A stretch of DNA of 64,000 bases from Streptomyces sp. WAC05374 (GCF_004353505.1 NZ_SMNQ01000018.1:1-64000); one strand, 5' to 3'. Numbered from the stretch's first letter, positions 24,390 through 33,519 are shown. Numbers and translations are program-made. The notes: generated by a model not told the origin, from the sequence alone.

Positions 24390-25372
24390 CGCTTCACCCC
24401 GCCCCACTCCAGCAGGACCGACCCCCAGGTCATGCCCGCCCCGAACCCGGCCAGCAGCACCAGGTCGCCGTCCTTGACGCGGCCTTCGTCCAGGGCCTCG
24501 GTCAGCGCGATCGGGATGGAGGCGGAGGCCGTGTTCCCGTACTTGTGCAGGTTGGCGACGAGCGCCTCGGGCCGCAGCCCGGTGTGGCTCAGGATCGAGT
24601 TGATGATCCTGATGTTCGCCTGGTGCGGGATGACGTGGTCCACGTCCGCCGCCTCGACCTTCGCCTCGGCCAGCGTCTCGCGCACCGTGCGCACGGTGTA
24701 CCGCACGGCGTTGAGGTAGATCTCGTTGCCGTTGATCTGCGCGTAGTGCAGCCCCTGGCGCACGGTCTCCTCGGTGGTGGGCATCCGGCTGCCGCCGGCG
24801 AGCACCTTGAGGCTGCCCGTGCAGCTCCCGTCCGCGCCCAGGTTCCAGGCGAGGACCCGGTCCTGGGCGGCCGGCCGGAGCACGACCGCTCCCGCGCCGT
24901 CGCCGACGAGGATCGACAGGTCGCGGTCGGCCGGGTTGGCCGTCAGGGTGTGGGTGTCGGAGCCGATCAGCAGGATCGGACGCGGATCGATCTTGATCAG
25001 CGCCATGGCCTGGACCAGCCCGTAGACGAACCCGGCGCACTCGGAGTTGACGTCGTGCGCGCTGCCGGCGATGCCCAGTTCGTGGTGGACGAACGCGGAC
25101 GTCGCCGGCGAGGGCTGCTCGGGCGTGGCGGTGGCGACGATCAGGTGCGCGATGTCGCCGCCGTCCAGCCCGGCCTTCTCCAGCGCACGCCGGCCGGCCT
25201 CGACGGCCAGGGAGGCGGTCGTCTGGCCCGGCCCGACGGCCCGCCGCTCACGGATTCCGCAGCGGCTGACGATCCAGTGCTCGTCCACGCCGAAGCGCTG
25301 CGCCAGCTCCTGGCTGGAGACGACGCGCTCGGGTACGGCCATGCCCCACCCGGTGATGTCGAAGCCGTTCAC
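24386..25372 (-). CDS. Beta-ketoacyl-ACP synthase III (FabH-like)
   Basis: A 328-residue initiating condensing enzyme. The triad is Cys in VNSECAGFVYGL, His in VIPHQANIRI and Asn in NLHKYGNTASASIP. The residue before Cys is Glu rather than the usual Ala/Ala-Cys context of housekeeping FabH, and the protein groups by eye with KAS III homologues of secondary metabolism. It would prime the pathway with an acyl-CoA starter on the adjacent ACP. It is 12 bp from the ACP gene and overlaps fabG. Confidence 0.9.
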   Translation of the reverse strand: MNGFDITGWGMAVPERVVSSQELAQRFGVDEHWIVSRCGIRERRAVGPGQTTASLAVEAGRRALEKAGLDGGDIAHLIVATATPEQPSPATSAFVHHELGIAGSAHDVNSECAGFVYGLVQAMALIKIDPRPILLIGSDTHTLTANPADRDLSILVGDGAGAVVLRPAAQDRVLAWNLGADGSCTGSLKVLAGGSRMPTTEETVRQGLHYAQINGNEIYLNAVRYTVRTVRETLAEAKVEAADVDHVIPHQANIRIINSILSHTGLRPEALVANLHKYGNTASASIPIALTEALDEGRVKDGDLVLLAGFGAGMTWGSVLLEWGGVKR

Positions 25373-25384
25373 GGGCGGTCCCGC

Positions 25385-25639
25385 TCAGGCCCGCGCCGGC
25401 ACGAGCGCGACGATGCGGTCGTAGACGACGCGCAGCGTGGTCGTGTCGTCGATGTCCGCGAAGAGCGACTCGTCGGCGGGGATGTGGGGGTACGCGTTCT
25501 GGAAGCCGTACAGCCACTCCATCAGGTCCAGCGAGTCGACGTCCGCGATGTGCTGGAGCGGGTGGTCGGGGTCGACCTTCTCGGCGCCCGACACGGCCTC
25601 GAGCTGGCTCGCCAGTTCTTCGATGGTGGGCAGGGACAT
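25385..25639 (-). CDS. Acyl carrier protein
   Basis: An 84-residue carrier with the site ADVDSLDLMEWLYGFQNAY; the Ser after Asp carries the phosphopantetheine. The C-terminal helix is TTTLRVVYDRIVALV. ATG 25639 has a GAGAGG site. It is first in the ACP-KAS III-FabG operon and distinct from the ACP at 18237, so the pathway has at least two dedicated ACPs. Confidence 0.9.
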   Translation of the reverse strand: MSLPTIEELASQLEAVSGAEKVDPDHPLQHIADVDSLDLMEWLYGFQNAYPHIPADESLFADIDDTTTLRVVYDRIVALVPARA

Positions 25640-25808
25640 GAGGTGGGTCCTCTCTCGCGGGGCTCGGTCGTTCGGGGGGAATCGAAGCCCGGGCCGCGCA
25701 ACGCGTGCGCAACACGGCGTCCGGGCGCTCGTCTTGCACATCTGTTGCGAGCGACCCGCTTTCCTCGTCGGCGACAGCGCACGCCGCCAGGAGGAGTTGA
25801 GGACGCAG
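25640..25808. promoter_or_regulatory. Divergent promoter region (ACP operon / methyltransferase operon)
   Basis: A 169-bp gap separates the two divergent operons and must hold both promoters. No clear -35/-10 pair was picked; GAGTTGAGGACGC just ahead of ATG 25809 contains the ribosome site of the methyltransferase. Confidence 0.45.
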
Positions 25809-26687
25809 ATGACGACGGTCGCAGACAGGTCGGTCCCCGAGGTCGACGCGATCAGGCACCACTACGAGGTGAGCAACGACTTCTACCGCCTCCTGCTGGG
25901 CCCCACGATGATGTACTCCGGCGGGTACTGGGAGGAGGGCGAGGGCCTGACCGAGGCGCTCGACGAGGCCCAGGAGCGCAAGCTCGACACGTTCGTCGAG
26001 CTGGCGCGCGCCGCCGGGGCCCGCCGGGTGCTGGACGTCGGCTGCGGCTGGGGCACCATGCTCAACCGGCTGACCACCGTCCACGGTGTGGAGCAGGCCG
26101 TCGGCCTCACCCTCAGCCGTACGCAGGAGCGGTTCATCGCCGGCCTGGACAACCCGCGCATCACCACCCGGGTGGAGTCGTGGGAGGACCACGCCACCGA
26201 CGACCCGTACGACGCGGCGTTCTGCATCAACGCGCTGGAGCACTTCGTCTCCTCCACGCTGCCGCCGCGCGAGCGCACCAAGAAGTACCGGGTGTTCTTC
26301 GGCAAGGTGGCCGCCGCCCTCAAGCCCGGTGCCCGGTTCGTGCTGCACACCATGACCGCCGAGGCGCTGCCGATGAACCGGCAGCTCCTGGACGACCTGA
26401 AGTTCCTCCAGCGCTCCGAGTTCGAGAACTGCCACATCCCGCACCTGCACGAGCTGACGCAGGCCGCCGAGGGGCTGTTCGACGTCGTCGAGATCGTCAA
26501 CGAGCGCGAGTCGTTCGCCGTCGCCTGCCGCGCGTGGCTGAAGCTGCTCGCCGAGCGCCGGGACGAGGCCGTCGCCCTGGAGGGCGAGGAGGTCGTCGCC
26601 CGCTTCGAGCGCTACCTGGACATCTTCGCGTACACGCTCGAGGACAAGTTCTTCAACAACTTCCGCGTCACCATCGCCCGACGCTGA
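25809..26687 (+). CDS. Cyclopropane-fatty-acid-synthase-family SAM methyltransferase
   Basis: A 292-residue class I methyltransferase. The N-terminal HHYEVSNDFYRLLLGPTMMYSGGYW is the signature of the CFA synthase/mycolic acid methyltransferase family, and motif I is VLDVGCGWGTML. Members methylate lipids, fatty acyl double bonds and some natural products at carbon. It heads a five-gene plus-strand operon with two redox enzymes, and it is the only clear small-molecule methyltransferase in the window. C-methylation of the lipid-like product is a reasonable guess. Confidence 0.9.
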   Translation: MTTVADRSVPEVDAIRHHYEVSNDFYRLLLGPTMMYSGGYWEEGEGLTEALDEAQERKLDTFVELARAAGARRVLDVGCGWGTMLNRLTTVHGVEQAVGLTLSRTQERFIAGLDNPRITTRVESWEDHATDDPYDAAFCINALEHFVSSTLPPRERTKKYRVFFGKVAAALKPGARFVLHTMTAEALPMNRQLLDDLKFLQRSEFENCHIPHLHELTQAAEGLFDVVEIVNERESFAVACRAWLKLLAERRDEAVALEGEEVVARFERYLDIFAYTLEDKFFNNFRVTIARR

Positions 26688-26697
26688 GGAGGCCGAC

Positions 26698-28251
26698 GTG
26701 ACGAGCATTCTCGAACCCCCTTCGGCCGTCCCGACCGGCGGCGGCACGGGCGGCGGCCCCACCCGGCACCTGCGGGTCGCCGTGATCGGCAGCGGCTTCT
26801 CCGGCCTGGGCATGGCCGTCCGCCTGCTCCAGCGCGGGATGGACGACTTCCTGGTGTTCGAGCGGGCCGACGAGGTGGGCGGTACCTGGCGCGACAACTC
26901 CTACCCGGGCGCCGCGTGCGACGTGATGTCGCACCTGTACTCGTTCTCCTTCGCGCAGAACCCGGGCTGGAAGTCCACGTTCGGCAAGCAGGAGGAGCTG
27001 CTGGCGTACCTGCGTGACGTGGCCGACCGGTTCGGTGTGCGCCCCCACATCCGCTTCGGCCACGAGCTGCTCGCCGCCCGCTGGGACGAGCCGACGCGCC
27101 GCTGGTACATCGAGACGTCCCAGGGCGACTACACCGCCCAGGTGCTGGTGTCCGGCACGGGCTACCTCTCCGAGCCGGCCGTCCCGGACATTCCGGGGCT
27201 GGCGGACTTCACGGGCACGGTGTTCCACTCCTCGCGGTGGGACCACGAGCACGACCTGACGGGCCGCAGCGTCGCCGTCATCGGCACCGGGGCCTCCGCC
27301 ATCCAGTTCGTACCCAAGATCCAGCCCCAGGTGGGGCGGCTGGACCTCTACCAGCGCACCCCGGCGTGGATCGGGCCCAAGAACGACAAGCCCACCAGCG
27401 CGCTCCAGTCGGCGCTGCTGCACAAGGTGCCCGGCTACCAGAACTTCCGGCGCAACTTCAACATGTGGGGCCGCGAGGTGCTGGCCTTCGTGATGAAGCG
27501 GCCCAAGGTCGCCGGGAAGATGCAGAAGATGGCGAGCGACCACCTGAAGAAGTCGGTCGCCGACCCGGAGCTGAGGCAGCGGCTCACCCCCGACTACGTC
27601 ATGGCGTGCAAGCGGCTGCTGTTCTCCAACACCTGGTACCCGGCGATCCAGCAGCCCAACGTCGACCTGGTCACCGACGCGATCGCCGAGGTACGGCCCA
27701 CGTCGATCGTCACCGCCGACGGCACCGAGCGCGAGATCGACACGATCATCCTCGGCACCGGCTTCAAGGCCACCGACCGGCCCATCGCGGGCCGTGTCAC
27801 CGGCCGCGGCGGCCGACTGCTGCGGGACGTGTGGCGCGAGCACGGCATGGCGGCACACCGCGGCACGACGGTCGCCGGCTTCCCCAACCTGTTCCTGCTG
27901 CTGGGCCCCAACACCACGCTGGGGCACTCCTCCCAGGTGGTGATGATCGAGGCGCAGATCGGGTACGTCCTCGACGCGCTGGCGCAGATGGACAAGCGGG
28001 GCCTGGCCAGTGTGGAGGTCCGCGAGGAGGCCCAGCGCGCCTGGAACGACGAGGTGCGCCGGCGGCTCGACGGCACGGTGTGGAACGCCGGCAACTGCCG
28101 TAGCTGGTACCTCGACGAGCACGGCCGCAACCCGTCGATCTGGCCCACCTACACCTGGCGGTTCCGCCGCCGCACCCGCCGGTTCGACCCGGCCGAGTAC
28201 CGGCTCGCCACGAGCGTCGGCGCCGGAAGACCCGCCCTTGACCACGCATGA
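26698..28251 (+). CDS. Flavin-containing monooxygenase (Baeyer-Villiger type)
   Basis: A 517-residue FAD/NADPH monooxygenase from GTG 26698 (GAGGAGG site). It has the FAD Rossmann motif VIGSGFSGLGMAV, the VGGTWRDNSYPGAACDV segment, the BVMO fingerprint FxGxxxHxxxW as FTGTVFHSSRW, and the NADPH site VAVIGTGASAIQFVP. It should insert oxygen next to a ketone or oxidise N/S. In this operon an acyl or amino ketone is the obvious candidate substrate. Confidence 0.92.
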   Translation: MTSILEPPSAVPTGGGTGGGPTRHLRVAVIGSGFSGLGMAVRLLQRGMDDFLVFERADEVGGTWRDNSYPGAACDVMSHLYSFSFAQNPGWKSTFGKQEELLAYLRDVADRFGVRPHIRFGHELLAARWDEPTRRWYIETSQGDYTAQVLVSGTGYLSEPAVPDIPGLADFTGTVFHSSRWDHEHDLTGRSVAVIGTGASAIQFVPKIQPQVGRLDLYQRTPAWIGPKNDKPTSALQSALLHKVPGYQNFRRNFNMWGREVLAFVMKRPKVAGKMQKMASDHLKKSVADPELRQRLTPDYVMACKRLLFSNTWYPAIQQPNVDLVTDAIAEVRPTSIVTADGTEREIDTIILGTGFKATDRPIAGRVTGRGGRLLRDVWREHGMAAHRGTTVAGFPNLFLLLGPNTTLGHSSQVVMIEAQIGYVLDALAQMDKRGLASVEVREEAQRAWNDEVRRRLDGTVWNAGNCRSWYLDEHGRNPSIWPTYTWRFRRRTRRFDPAEYRLATSVGAGRPALDHA

Positions 28252-28270
28252 CCGAACGGGAGACACGCAG

Positions 28271-29767
28271 ATGAAGACCACGCTCTCGCGGCGCAGGGTA
28301 CTGGGCGGGTTCGCCGCCACCGCCGCCACGGTCGTCGGCTGGAGCGCCGCGAGCCAGTCGTGGGCGACCGCCGCCGAGGTGGCCGACGGCGTCGCCGTGG
28401 CCGAGGCCCCGGCGCTGGACGGCACCCTGACGACCTCGGCGGCGGAGCTCGAGCGCTTCCGCCACGACTTCGGCCGGATGAAGACCTCGGCGCCCTGGGC
28501 CGTGCTGCGGCCCGGCTCGGACCGGGACATCGTCCGGATGGTCAACTACGCCCGGGCCAACAACCTGAAGATCGCCGTCAACGGGCAGGGCGGCACCAAC
28601 GGCGACCAGGAGTCGCACTCCGTCTACGGCCAGGCGGCCGTGCCCGCGGGCGGCATCTCGATCGACGCCCGCGCGATGTCGAGGATCATCAGCGTCAACG
28701 CCACCAACGCCGTGGTGGAGGCGGGGGTGACCTGGGGCCAGCTCACGGACGCCGCCCTGAAGGTGGGCAAGACCCCGCCCGCGCTCCCCGACTATCTGCA
28801 CCTGTCCATCGGCGGCACCCTGTCCATCGGCGGCATCGGCGGCACCGTGCAGAAGTACGGGCTGCTGTGCGACAACGTCCACTCGCTGGACGTGGTCACC
28901 GGCACCGGCCAGTTGCTGACGGTGTCCGCCTCCGCGTACCCGGACCTGTTCCACTCGGTGCTCTCGGGCGGCGGCCAGACCGCCATCATCCTGCGGGCCA
29001 AGGTGAAGCTGGTCGCCGCCCCGCAGCGGTCGGTGGTCTTCAGCCTCTTCTACGACGACCTCGCCACCTACCTCGCCGACGGCGAGAAGGTCATGGCGGA
29101 GAACCGCTTCCACGTCCAGGCCGGCGAGATGCTGCGCAGGCCGGACGACTCGGGCTGGCGCTACAAGATGGAGGTCGCGGCCAACTACTCGGGCACGGCC
29201 GTCCCGGACCGGGCGGCGCTGCTCGCGGGGCTGCGCGACAACCGCGCCCAGGCGGTCGTCGAGGACGTCGCCTACCGGGACTACATGTTCCGGCTGGACG
29301 GCTACGAGACGTACCTCAAGGAGAGCGGCCACTGGTACCAGCCCAAGCCGTGGCTGAGCCTGTTCCTCCCGGCCTCCAAGACCAAGGCGTTCATGGAGGT
29401 CGTCGAGCGCGAGCTGACGGCCGGCAGCCTCGGCGGCGGGTTCCTGCTCTTCTACCCGTACTACACGCGCAAGGTGACCCGCCCGCTGGCGGTGCAGCCG
29501 AACGAGTCGGTCGGCTACCTCTTCGACCTGCTGCGGTTCCCCGACCCGGGCGAGACCGGCATCCCGCGGATGCTGGAGCAGAACCGGCAGCTCTACGACC
29601 GGGCCGTGGCGCTGGGCGCCAAGCGGTACCTGGTCGGCGCCATCCCGGGGATGACCCCGGCCGACTGGAAGGCGCACTTCGGGACCCGCTGGGAGGAGTT
29701 CTACCGGGCCAAGCGCCGCTGGGACCCGGCGAACGTCCTCACGCCGGGCCAGGGCTTCTTCGGTTAA
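28271..29767 (+). CDS. Tat-exported FAD-binding oxidase (FAD_binding_4, cytokinin-oxidase-like)
   Basis: A 498-residue flavoprotein of the VAO/PCMH superfamily. The N-terminus MKTTLSRRRVLGGFAATAAT is a twin-arginine signal. The FAD domain includes AVLRPGSDRDIVRMV and HLSIGGTLSIGGIGGTVQKYG, and the C-terminal half (NESVGYLFDLLRFPDPG) resembles the cytokinin-dehydrogenase substrate domain. It probably oxidises an amine or alcohol outside the membrane, which would be a late step. The fold is clear; the substrate is not. Confidence 0.87.
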   Translation: MKTTLSRRRVLGGFAATAATVVGWSAASQSWATAAEVADGVAVAEAPALDGTLTTSAAELERFRHDFGRMKTSAPWAVLRPGSDRDIVRMVNYARANNLKIAVNGQGGTNGDQESHSVYGQAAVPAGGISIDARAMSRIISVNATNAVVEAGVTWGQLTDAALKVGKTPPALPDYLHLSIGGTLSIGGIGGTVQKYGLLCDNVHSLDVVTGTGQLLTVSASAYPDLFHSVLSGGGQTAIILRAKVKLVAAPQRSVVFSLFYDDLATYLADGEKVMAENRFHVQAGEMLRRPDDSGWRYKMEVAANYSGTAVPDRAALLAGLRDNRAQAVVEDVAYRDYMFRLDGYETYLKESGHWYQPKPWLSLFLPASKTKAFMEVVERELTAGSLGGGFLLFYPYYTRKVTRPLAVQPNESVGYLFDLLRFPDPGETGIPRMLEQNRQLYDRAVALGAKRYLVGAIPGMTPADWKAHFGTRWEEFYRAKRRWDPANVLTPGQGFFG

Positions 29768-29778
29768 GGAGACGCTGG

Positions 29779-30246
29779 ATGAACGGGTACGACCTGATCG
29801 ACGAGGCGGTCGTGGACGCGCCGCCGGACGTCGTGTGGGACGCGCTGCTGGCGGAGTTCCGCGGCGGGGCGCGCTGGTGGGTGCCGGCCAACACCTTCGC
29901 CGCCCGGTCCGGCGCGCCGGACGAGGTGGGCGGCGAGGTCGCGGTCACCGTGCACACCAAGGGCGTCGACAAGGGCGGCCTGAAGCTGCGGTTCACCGCC
30001 CGGACGACGGCGGTCGAGCCGGGCCGGCGGCTGTCGGTCGAGTACGTCGACGGGGTCTTCCGGGGCCCCTCGGACTTCGTGCTCGACCCGCTGGACGGGG
30101 GGCGCCGGACCCGGATCGGGATGCACTTCCGGGGCCGCCCGCACGGCTGGCTGAAGGCGCTGGCGAAGGTGGCCGACATCGGCGCCGAGCACTCCCGGGC
30201 GACGAGCGCGGCGTTCGTGGCGCTGAACGGGGTGCTGACGCGATGA
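29779..30246 (+). CDS. SRPBCC (START-like) family protein
   Basis: A 155-residue helix-grip protein: IDEAVVDAPPDVVWDALLAE at the start, beta strands LKLRFTARTTAVEPGRRLSVEY, and a long C-terminal helix. These bind hydrophobic ligands or act as cyclases and aromatases. It is translationally coupled (ATGA) to the hydrolase behind it. A role in holding or cyclising the lipidic product is inference. Confidence 0.83.
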   Translation: MNGYDLIDEAVVDAPPDVVWDALLAEFRGGARWWVPANTFAARSGAPDEVGGEVAVTVHTKGVDKGGLKLRFTARTTAVEPGRRLSVEYVDGVFRGPSDFVLDPLDGGRRTRIGMHFRGRPHGWLKALAKVADIGAEHSRATSAAFVALNGVLTR

Positions 30247-31067
30247 CGACGTACGCCCCGTCGGCCGCGGAGACGGCGGTACGCACGTCCGACGGCGCCC
30301 TGCTCGCGGTCACCGTCCTCGCCCCGCTCGGCGCCCCGTCGGGCTCGACGGTGGTCCTCGCGCACGGCTGGGCGGCCGCCCGCCGGGTGTGGGGCACCGT
30401 CGCCGACCGGCTGATCCGCTCCGGGCACCGGGTGGTGCTGTACGACCAGCGCGGCCACGGCGCCTCGTCGGCGGGCCGGGAGCCGTTCGGGATCGCCCGG
30501 CTCGGCGCCGACCTCGGGGCGGTCGTGGACCATGTGGACGCGCCGGACGCCGTGGTGGTGGGCCATTCCGGCGGCGGCTTCGCGGCCCTGTCGTACGTGT
30601 CGTCCGGGGCCCGGGCGCTGCGCGGGCTGGTGCTGCTGGGCACGGCCGCGCACGACCAGGACACGCCCGACAGCGAGGTGCGGATGATGGGCAGCGCCCT
30701 GTTCTCGCGGGCGCTGCGCCGGCCGGCGCTGGGCCGGCTGCTGCTGGGCCAGACCATGGGCAAGGGCGCCGACCGGCGGGCCATGGAGGTCAACCGGCAG
30801 ATGTTCGCGGCCACGGCGCCGTCGGTGCGGGCGGACGCGTTCCGCTCCTCGCGCGGCATGGACCTGCGCGAGGCACTGGGGTCGGTGCGCGTTCCCGCGG
30901 TGGTCCTGGCGGGGGCGGGCGACCGGGTGATCGCCCCGGCGCTGGGGCGTGCCGTCGCCGAGGCCCTGCCGAAGGCCCGGTTCGAGGAAGTGCCGGGCGC
31001 CGGGCACATGCTGCCGCTGGAGGCCCCGTGGGCGGTCGTCCGGGCGGTGCGCGACCTGGCCGGCTGA
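30243..31067 (+). CDS. Alpha/beta hydrolase
   Basis: A 274-residue hydrolase with oxyanion region VVLAHGWAAARRVW, nucleophile elbow VVVGHSGGGFAAL, and late Asp/His context AGDRVIAPAL ... VPGAGHMLPLEAP. It ends the five-gene operon. Together with a BVMO it could cleave the ester made by oxygen insertion, although nothing in the sequence proves that. Confidence 0.88.
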   Translation: MTTYAPSAAETAVRTSDGALLAVTVLAPLGAPSGSTVVLAHGWAAARRVWGTVADRLIRSGHRVVLYDQRGHGASSAGREPFGIARLGADLGAVVDHVDAPDAVVVGHSGGGFAALSYVSSGARALRGLVLLGTAAHDQDTPDSEVRMMGSALFSRALRRPALGRLLLGQTMGKGADRRAMEVNRQMFAATAPSVRADAFRSSRGMDLREALGSVRVPAVVLAGAGDRVIAPALGRAVAEALPKARFEEVPGAGHMLPLEAPWAVVRAVRDLAG

Positions 31068-31105
31068 ACGGCCGCGTTCCACCGGGAGGTCCTGCCTCCG
31101 TGCCT

Positions 31106-31133
31106 GGTCCCGGGGCGTCAGCGCCCCAGGACC
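31106..31133. terminator. Hairpin between convergent hydrolase and AraC genes
   Basis: GGTCCCGGGGCG (31106-31117) and CGCCCCAGGACC (31122-31133) form a 12-bp stem with one mismatch and a TCAG loop that includes the AraC stop codon. A small GGAGG/CCTCC dyad precedes it (31085-31099). It can end both transcripts. Confidence 0.65.
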
Positions 31134-32113
31134 ACCGTCTGCGACGGGCCGGCCGGGGGCAGGGCCTCCTTCGCCGTTCCCCCGGTGCGGTACTCCTGCG
31201 GGCTCATGCCCCTCACCCGCTTGAACGCCGCGCTGAGCGCGAACGCGCTGCTGTAGCCGACCTGGCGGGCCACGGTCGCCACCGTCGCGTCCGGTTCGCG
31301 CAGCAGGTCGGCGGCGAGGGTCAGCCGCCAGGTCGCCAGGTACGCCATCGGGGGCTCCCCCACGACGGCGGCGAAGCGGCGGGCCAGCCCGGCGCGCGAG
31401 ACACCGACCTTGCGGGCCAGCGACTCCACGGTCCAGGCGTGGCCCGGGTTCTCGTGCAGCAGGCGCAGCGCGGGGCCGACCGTGGGGTCGGACTGGGCGC
31501 GGTACCAGGCGGGCGCGCCCGCCGACGGCTCGGCGAGCCAGGCGCGCAGCACGCTCACGAAGAGCAGGTCCAGCAGCCGGTCCAGGACCAGTTCCTGGCC
31601 GGGCTCCTCGCGGCCCATCTCCTGGGCGAGCAGGGCGACGAGGGGGTCGTGGCCGCCCGCGTCCCGGGGGCGCACGACCAGGGCGGGCAGGGCGGCCAGC
31701 AGCCGGCGGCCGACCTCGCTGGGCGCCTGGTAGGTGCCGCTGAGCATCACCGACGAGCCCTGGCCGAGGGCGTCGCCCCAGGTGCGTACGCCCAGCGCCA
31801 TGGACTCGGTGACGTCCTCGCCGTCGGTGGTGTTGCAGCGCTGTTCGGGTCCGACGACGACCTGGACGGGGGTGCCGGGGGCGTCGGCGATGGTGTACGC
31901 GTCGGGGCCGCGCAGCACCGCGACGTCACCGGGCCTGATGAGGACGGGTGAGCCGTGGTCGGGGAGCACCCAGGCGTCGCCGTGCACCATGGTGACCAGG
32001 GAGATGGGGGCGCGGTCCTCGACGCGCAGCGCCCACGGCGGGGTGAAGACGGACCGGAGCAGGAACGCGCCGCGCGCCTTGGGGCCTTCGAGCAGGCCGG
32101 TGAGTGCGTCCAT
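31118..32113 (-). CDS. AraC family regulator with N-terminal cupin
   Basis: A 331-residue protein. The N-terminal half is a cupin ligand domain (ISLVTMVHGDAWVLPDHGSP, LIRPGDVAVLRGPDAYTI) and the C-terminal 100 residues hold two AraC HTH motifs (WTVESLARKVGVSRAGLARRF and VATVARQVGYSSAFALSAAFKR, then GMSPQEYR). It belongs with the DUF1772/hemerythrin neighbourhood by spacing rather than with the biosynthetic operon it meets convergently. Confidence 0.9.
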   Translation of the reverse strand: MDALTGLLEGPKARGAFLLRSVFTPPWALRVEDRAPISLVTMVHGDAWVLPDHGSPVLIRPGDVAVLRGPDAYTIADAPGTPVQVVVGPEQRCNTTDGEDVTESMALGVRTWGDALGQGSSVMLSGTYQAPSEVGRRLLAALPALVVRPRDAGGHDPLVALLAQEMGREEPGQELVLDRLLDLLFVSVLRAWLAEPSAGAPAWYRAQSDPTVGPALRLLHENPGHAWTVESLARKVGVSRAGLARRFAAVVGEPPMAYLATWRLTLAADLLREPDATVATVARQVGYSSAFALSAAFKRVRGMSPQEYRTGGTAKEALPPAGPSQTVVLGR

Positions 32114-32144
32114 GGGACGGCCCCTTTCGTTCGGGCGGAGAGGT

Positions 32145-32186
32145 GCGCCCGCCCTCCGTGCGGGGGATGTGCCGGAGGGCGGGCGC
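32145..32186 (-). terminator. Perfect 14-bp hairpin between DUF1772 and AraC genes
   Basis: GCGCCCGCCCTCCG (32145-32158) is fully complementary to CGGAGGGCGGGCGC (32173-32186) over a 14-nt loop. It lies 40 bp past the DUF1772 stop and 32 bp ahead of the AraC start, so it ends the upstream unit. Confidence 0.75.
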
Positions 32187-32225
32187 GGCTTTCGGGTGCG
32201 CCGTGCCCGGCGCGCCGGTGGGGCC

Positions 32226-32720
32226 TCAGGCGCGGGAGGAGGCGAGCGCCCGGCCGAGGCAGGCGAGCGCGGCGGTGCAGGCGAGGGTGCGCACCGCGTT
32301 GGACGGTGTCCACCGGGTGGTGAACGCCCGGCGCAGCGCCGCGAGTTCCCCGGCGTTCGCGGACGGCCCGGAGGCGGCGGCGAGGCGCCGGTTGAGCGGG
32401 ACGTTGACGCGCAGGGTGAGCGCCACGGCGGCCGTGTAGAGGGCGAGCGCGGCCCAGGTCCAGCGGGCGGCGGTGCGCCGGCCGGTGCGCTGGAGGCGGC
32501 CGCCCGCGACACCGGTGGCGAGGAAGGCGCCGAGGAAGACGAGCCCGAACAGCCCGTTCTCGATGGCGTCGTTGATGTGGTGCATGGCGGTCAGGTACGC
32601 CTCGTCGTCGCCCCGGGCGAGCCCCGGCAGCACGGACACGTCGAAGGCGAAGTACAGGCCGGCGCTGAGGCCCATGGCGATGGTGGCGGCGGTGAGCGCG
32701 GGCTGGGCGGCCTCGGGCAT
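32226..32720 (-). CDS. DUF1772 (anthrone-oxygenase-like) membrane protein, second copy
   Basis: A 164-residue four-helix membrane protein with YFAFDVSVLPGLAR, MHHINDAIEN, LRVNVPLNRRLAAA and RWTPSNAVRTLACTAAL. It shares its motif layout with the 184-residue copy at 1379-1933 but is clearly diverged. It lies 52 bp downstream of the hemerythrin-like gene on the same strand, so they may be co-transcribed. Function unknown. Confidence 0.8.
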   Translation of the reverse strand: MPEAAQPALTAATIAMGLSAGLYFAFDVSVLPGLARGDDEAYLTAMHHINDAIENGLFGLVFLGAFLATGVAGGRLQRTGRRTAARWTWAALALYTAAVALTLRVNVPLNRRLAAASGPSANAGELAALRRAFTTRWTPSNAVRTLACTAALACLGRALASSRA

Positions 32721-32772
32721 CGGCGGGGTCCTTCCGTGCGTGCGTACGGGGTCGGGCGGGGCGGCGGGGCGG

Positions 32773-33423
32773 TCAGGCGGGGTCGGTGACGGCGCGGAGG
32801 CCGGCCTCGTAGCGGCGGCGCAGCGCGGTGCGGCCCAGCAGCCGCACGGGCGGCGGCATGGTCGCCGCGACCAGGGCCACGGACCGGCGGGGCGCGCCGT
32901 CGGCCATCCACGGCGGCAGGTGGGTGAGCACCCGCAGGGGCGCGGTGCGCACCAGGCGCTGTTCCAGAGCGAGGTAGTCGCGGGGCGCGAGCCGGGCGAA
33001 GACGGGGAAGACGATCCTCTCCTCGTCCGCCAGGTGGTCGTGGAGGACACGGGCGAAGGCGGCGGCGGCCGGGGCCACGGCCGCGGGGTCGCCGCCCGGC
33101 CGCAGCGCGGCGCCCACCGCGTCCATGGCCCGGTCCAGCGCGGTGTGGTCACCGGCCAGCTCGCGGGCCCCGTCGGTGAACTCCGGCAGGCGGCGCAGCA
33201 GTTCGGGCCAGAGCAGGTCGTCCTCGCTGTGGTGGTGCCAGTCGATGACGTCCCGCAGGCGGCGCCACCACTCGCCCGCCGGGCCGAGGCCCGCCGGGGT
33301 GAGCCGGGGTGCCGCGGCGGTCAGCCTGGCCGCGTCGCGGCGCATCGCCACGTGCATGAGGGCGAAGCCGTGGAAGTGGTCCGGCAGGGTGCCGAGGCGT
33401 TCGCTGGACATGGTCGTGGTCAT
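32773..33423 (-). CDS. Hemerythrin-like (HHE) domain protein
   Basis: A 216-residue helical protein with the spaced metal ligands of hemerythrin domains: FALMHVAMRRDAARL, DVIDWHHHSEDDLLWPEL, LAGDHTALDRAMDA and FARVLHDHLADEERIVFPVF. Such proteins bind a di-iron site and sense or store O2, NO or iron. The C-terminal 60 residues are not part of the domain. Confidence 0.87.
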   Translation of the reverse strand: MTTTMSSERLGTLPDHFHGFALMHVAMRRDAARLTAAAPRLTPAGLGPAGEWWRRLRDVIDWHHHSEDDLLWPELLRRLPEFTDGARELAGDHTALDRAMDAVGAALRPGGDPAAVAPAAAAFARVLHDHLADEERIVFPVFARLAPRDYLALEQRLVRTAPLRVLTHLPPWMADGAPRRSVALVAATMPPPVRLLGRTALRRRYEAGLRAVTDPA

Positions 33424-33469
33424 GACGGCCTCCCGGTGTGGTCCGGTCGCCCGGCCTTCGGGCTGGGGT

Positions 33470-33519
33470 CCGGCGCCGCCGGCGCGGGTGCGTCCTGTGA
33501 ACCGGGCGGGCGGCGCCGG
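33470..33519. other. Inverted repeat with GGGGTG-rich tail between hemerythrin and NmrA genes
   Basis: CCGGCGCCGCC (33470-33480) and GGCGGCGCCGG (33509-33519) are perfectly complementary with a 28-nt loop, downstream of the NmrA-type gene. It is followed by a short GGGGTG-like simple run (about 33524-33545). A terminator is the likely role. Confidence 0.5.
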
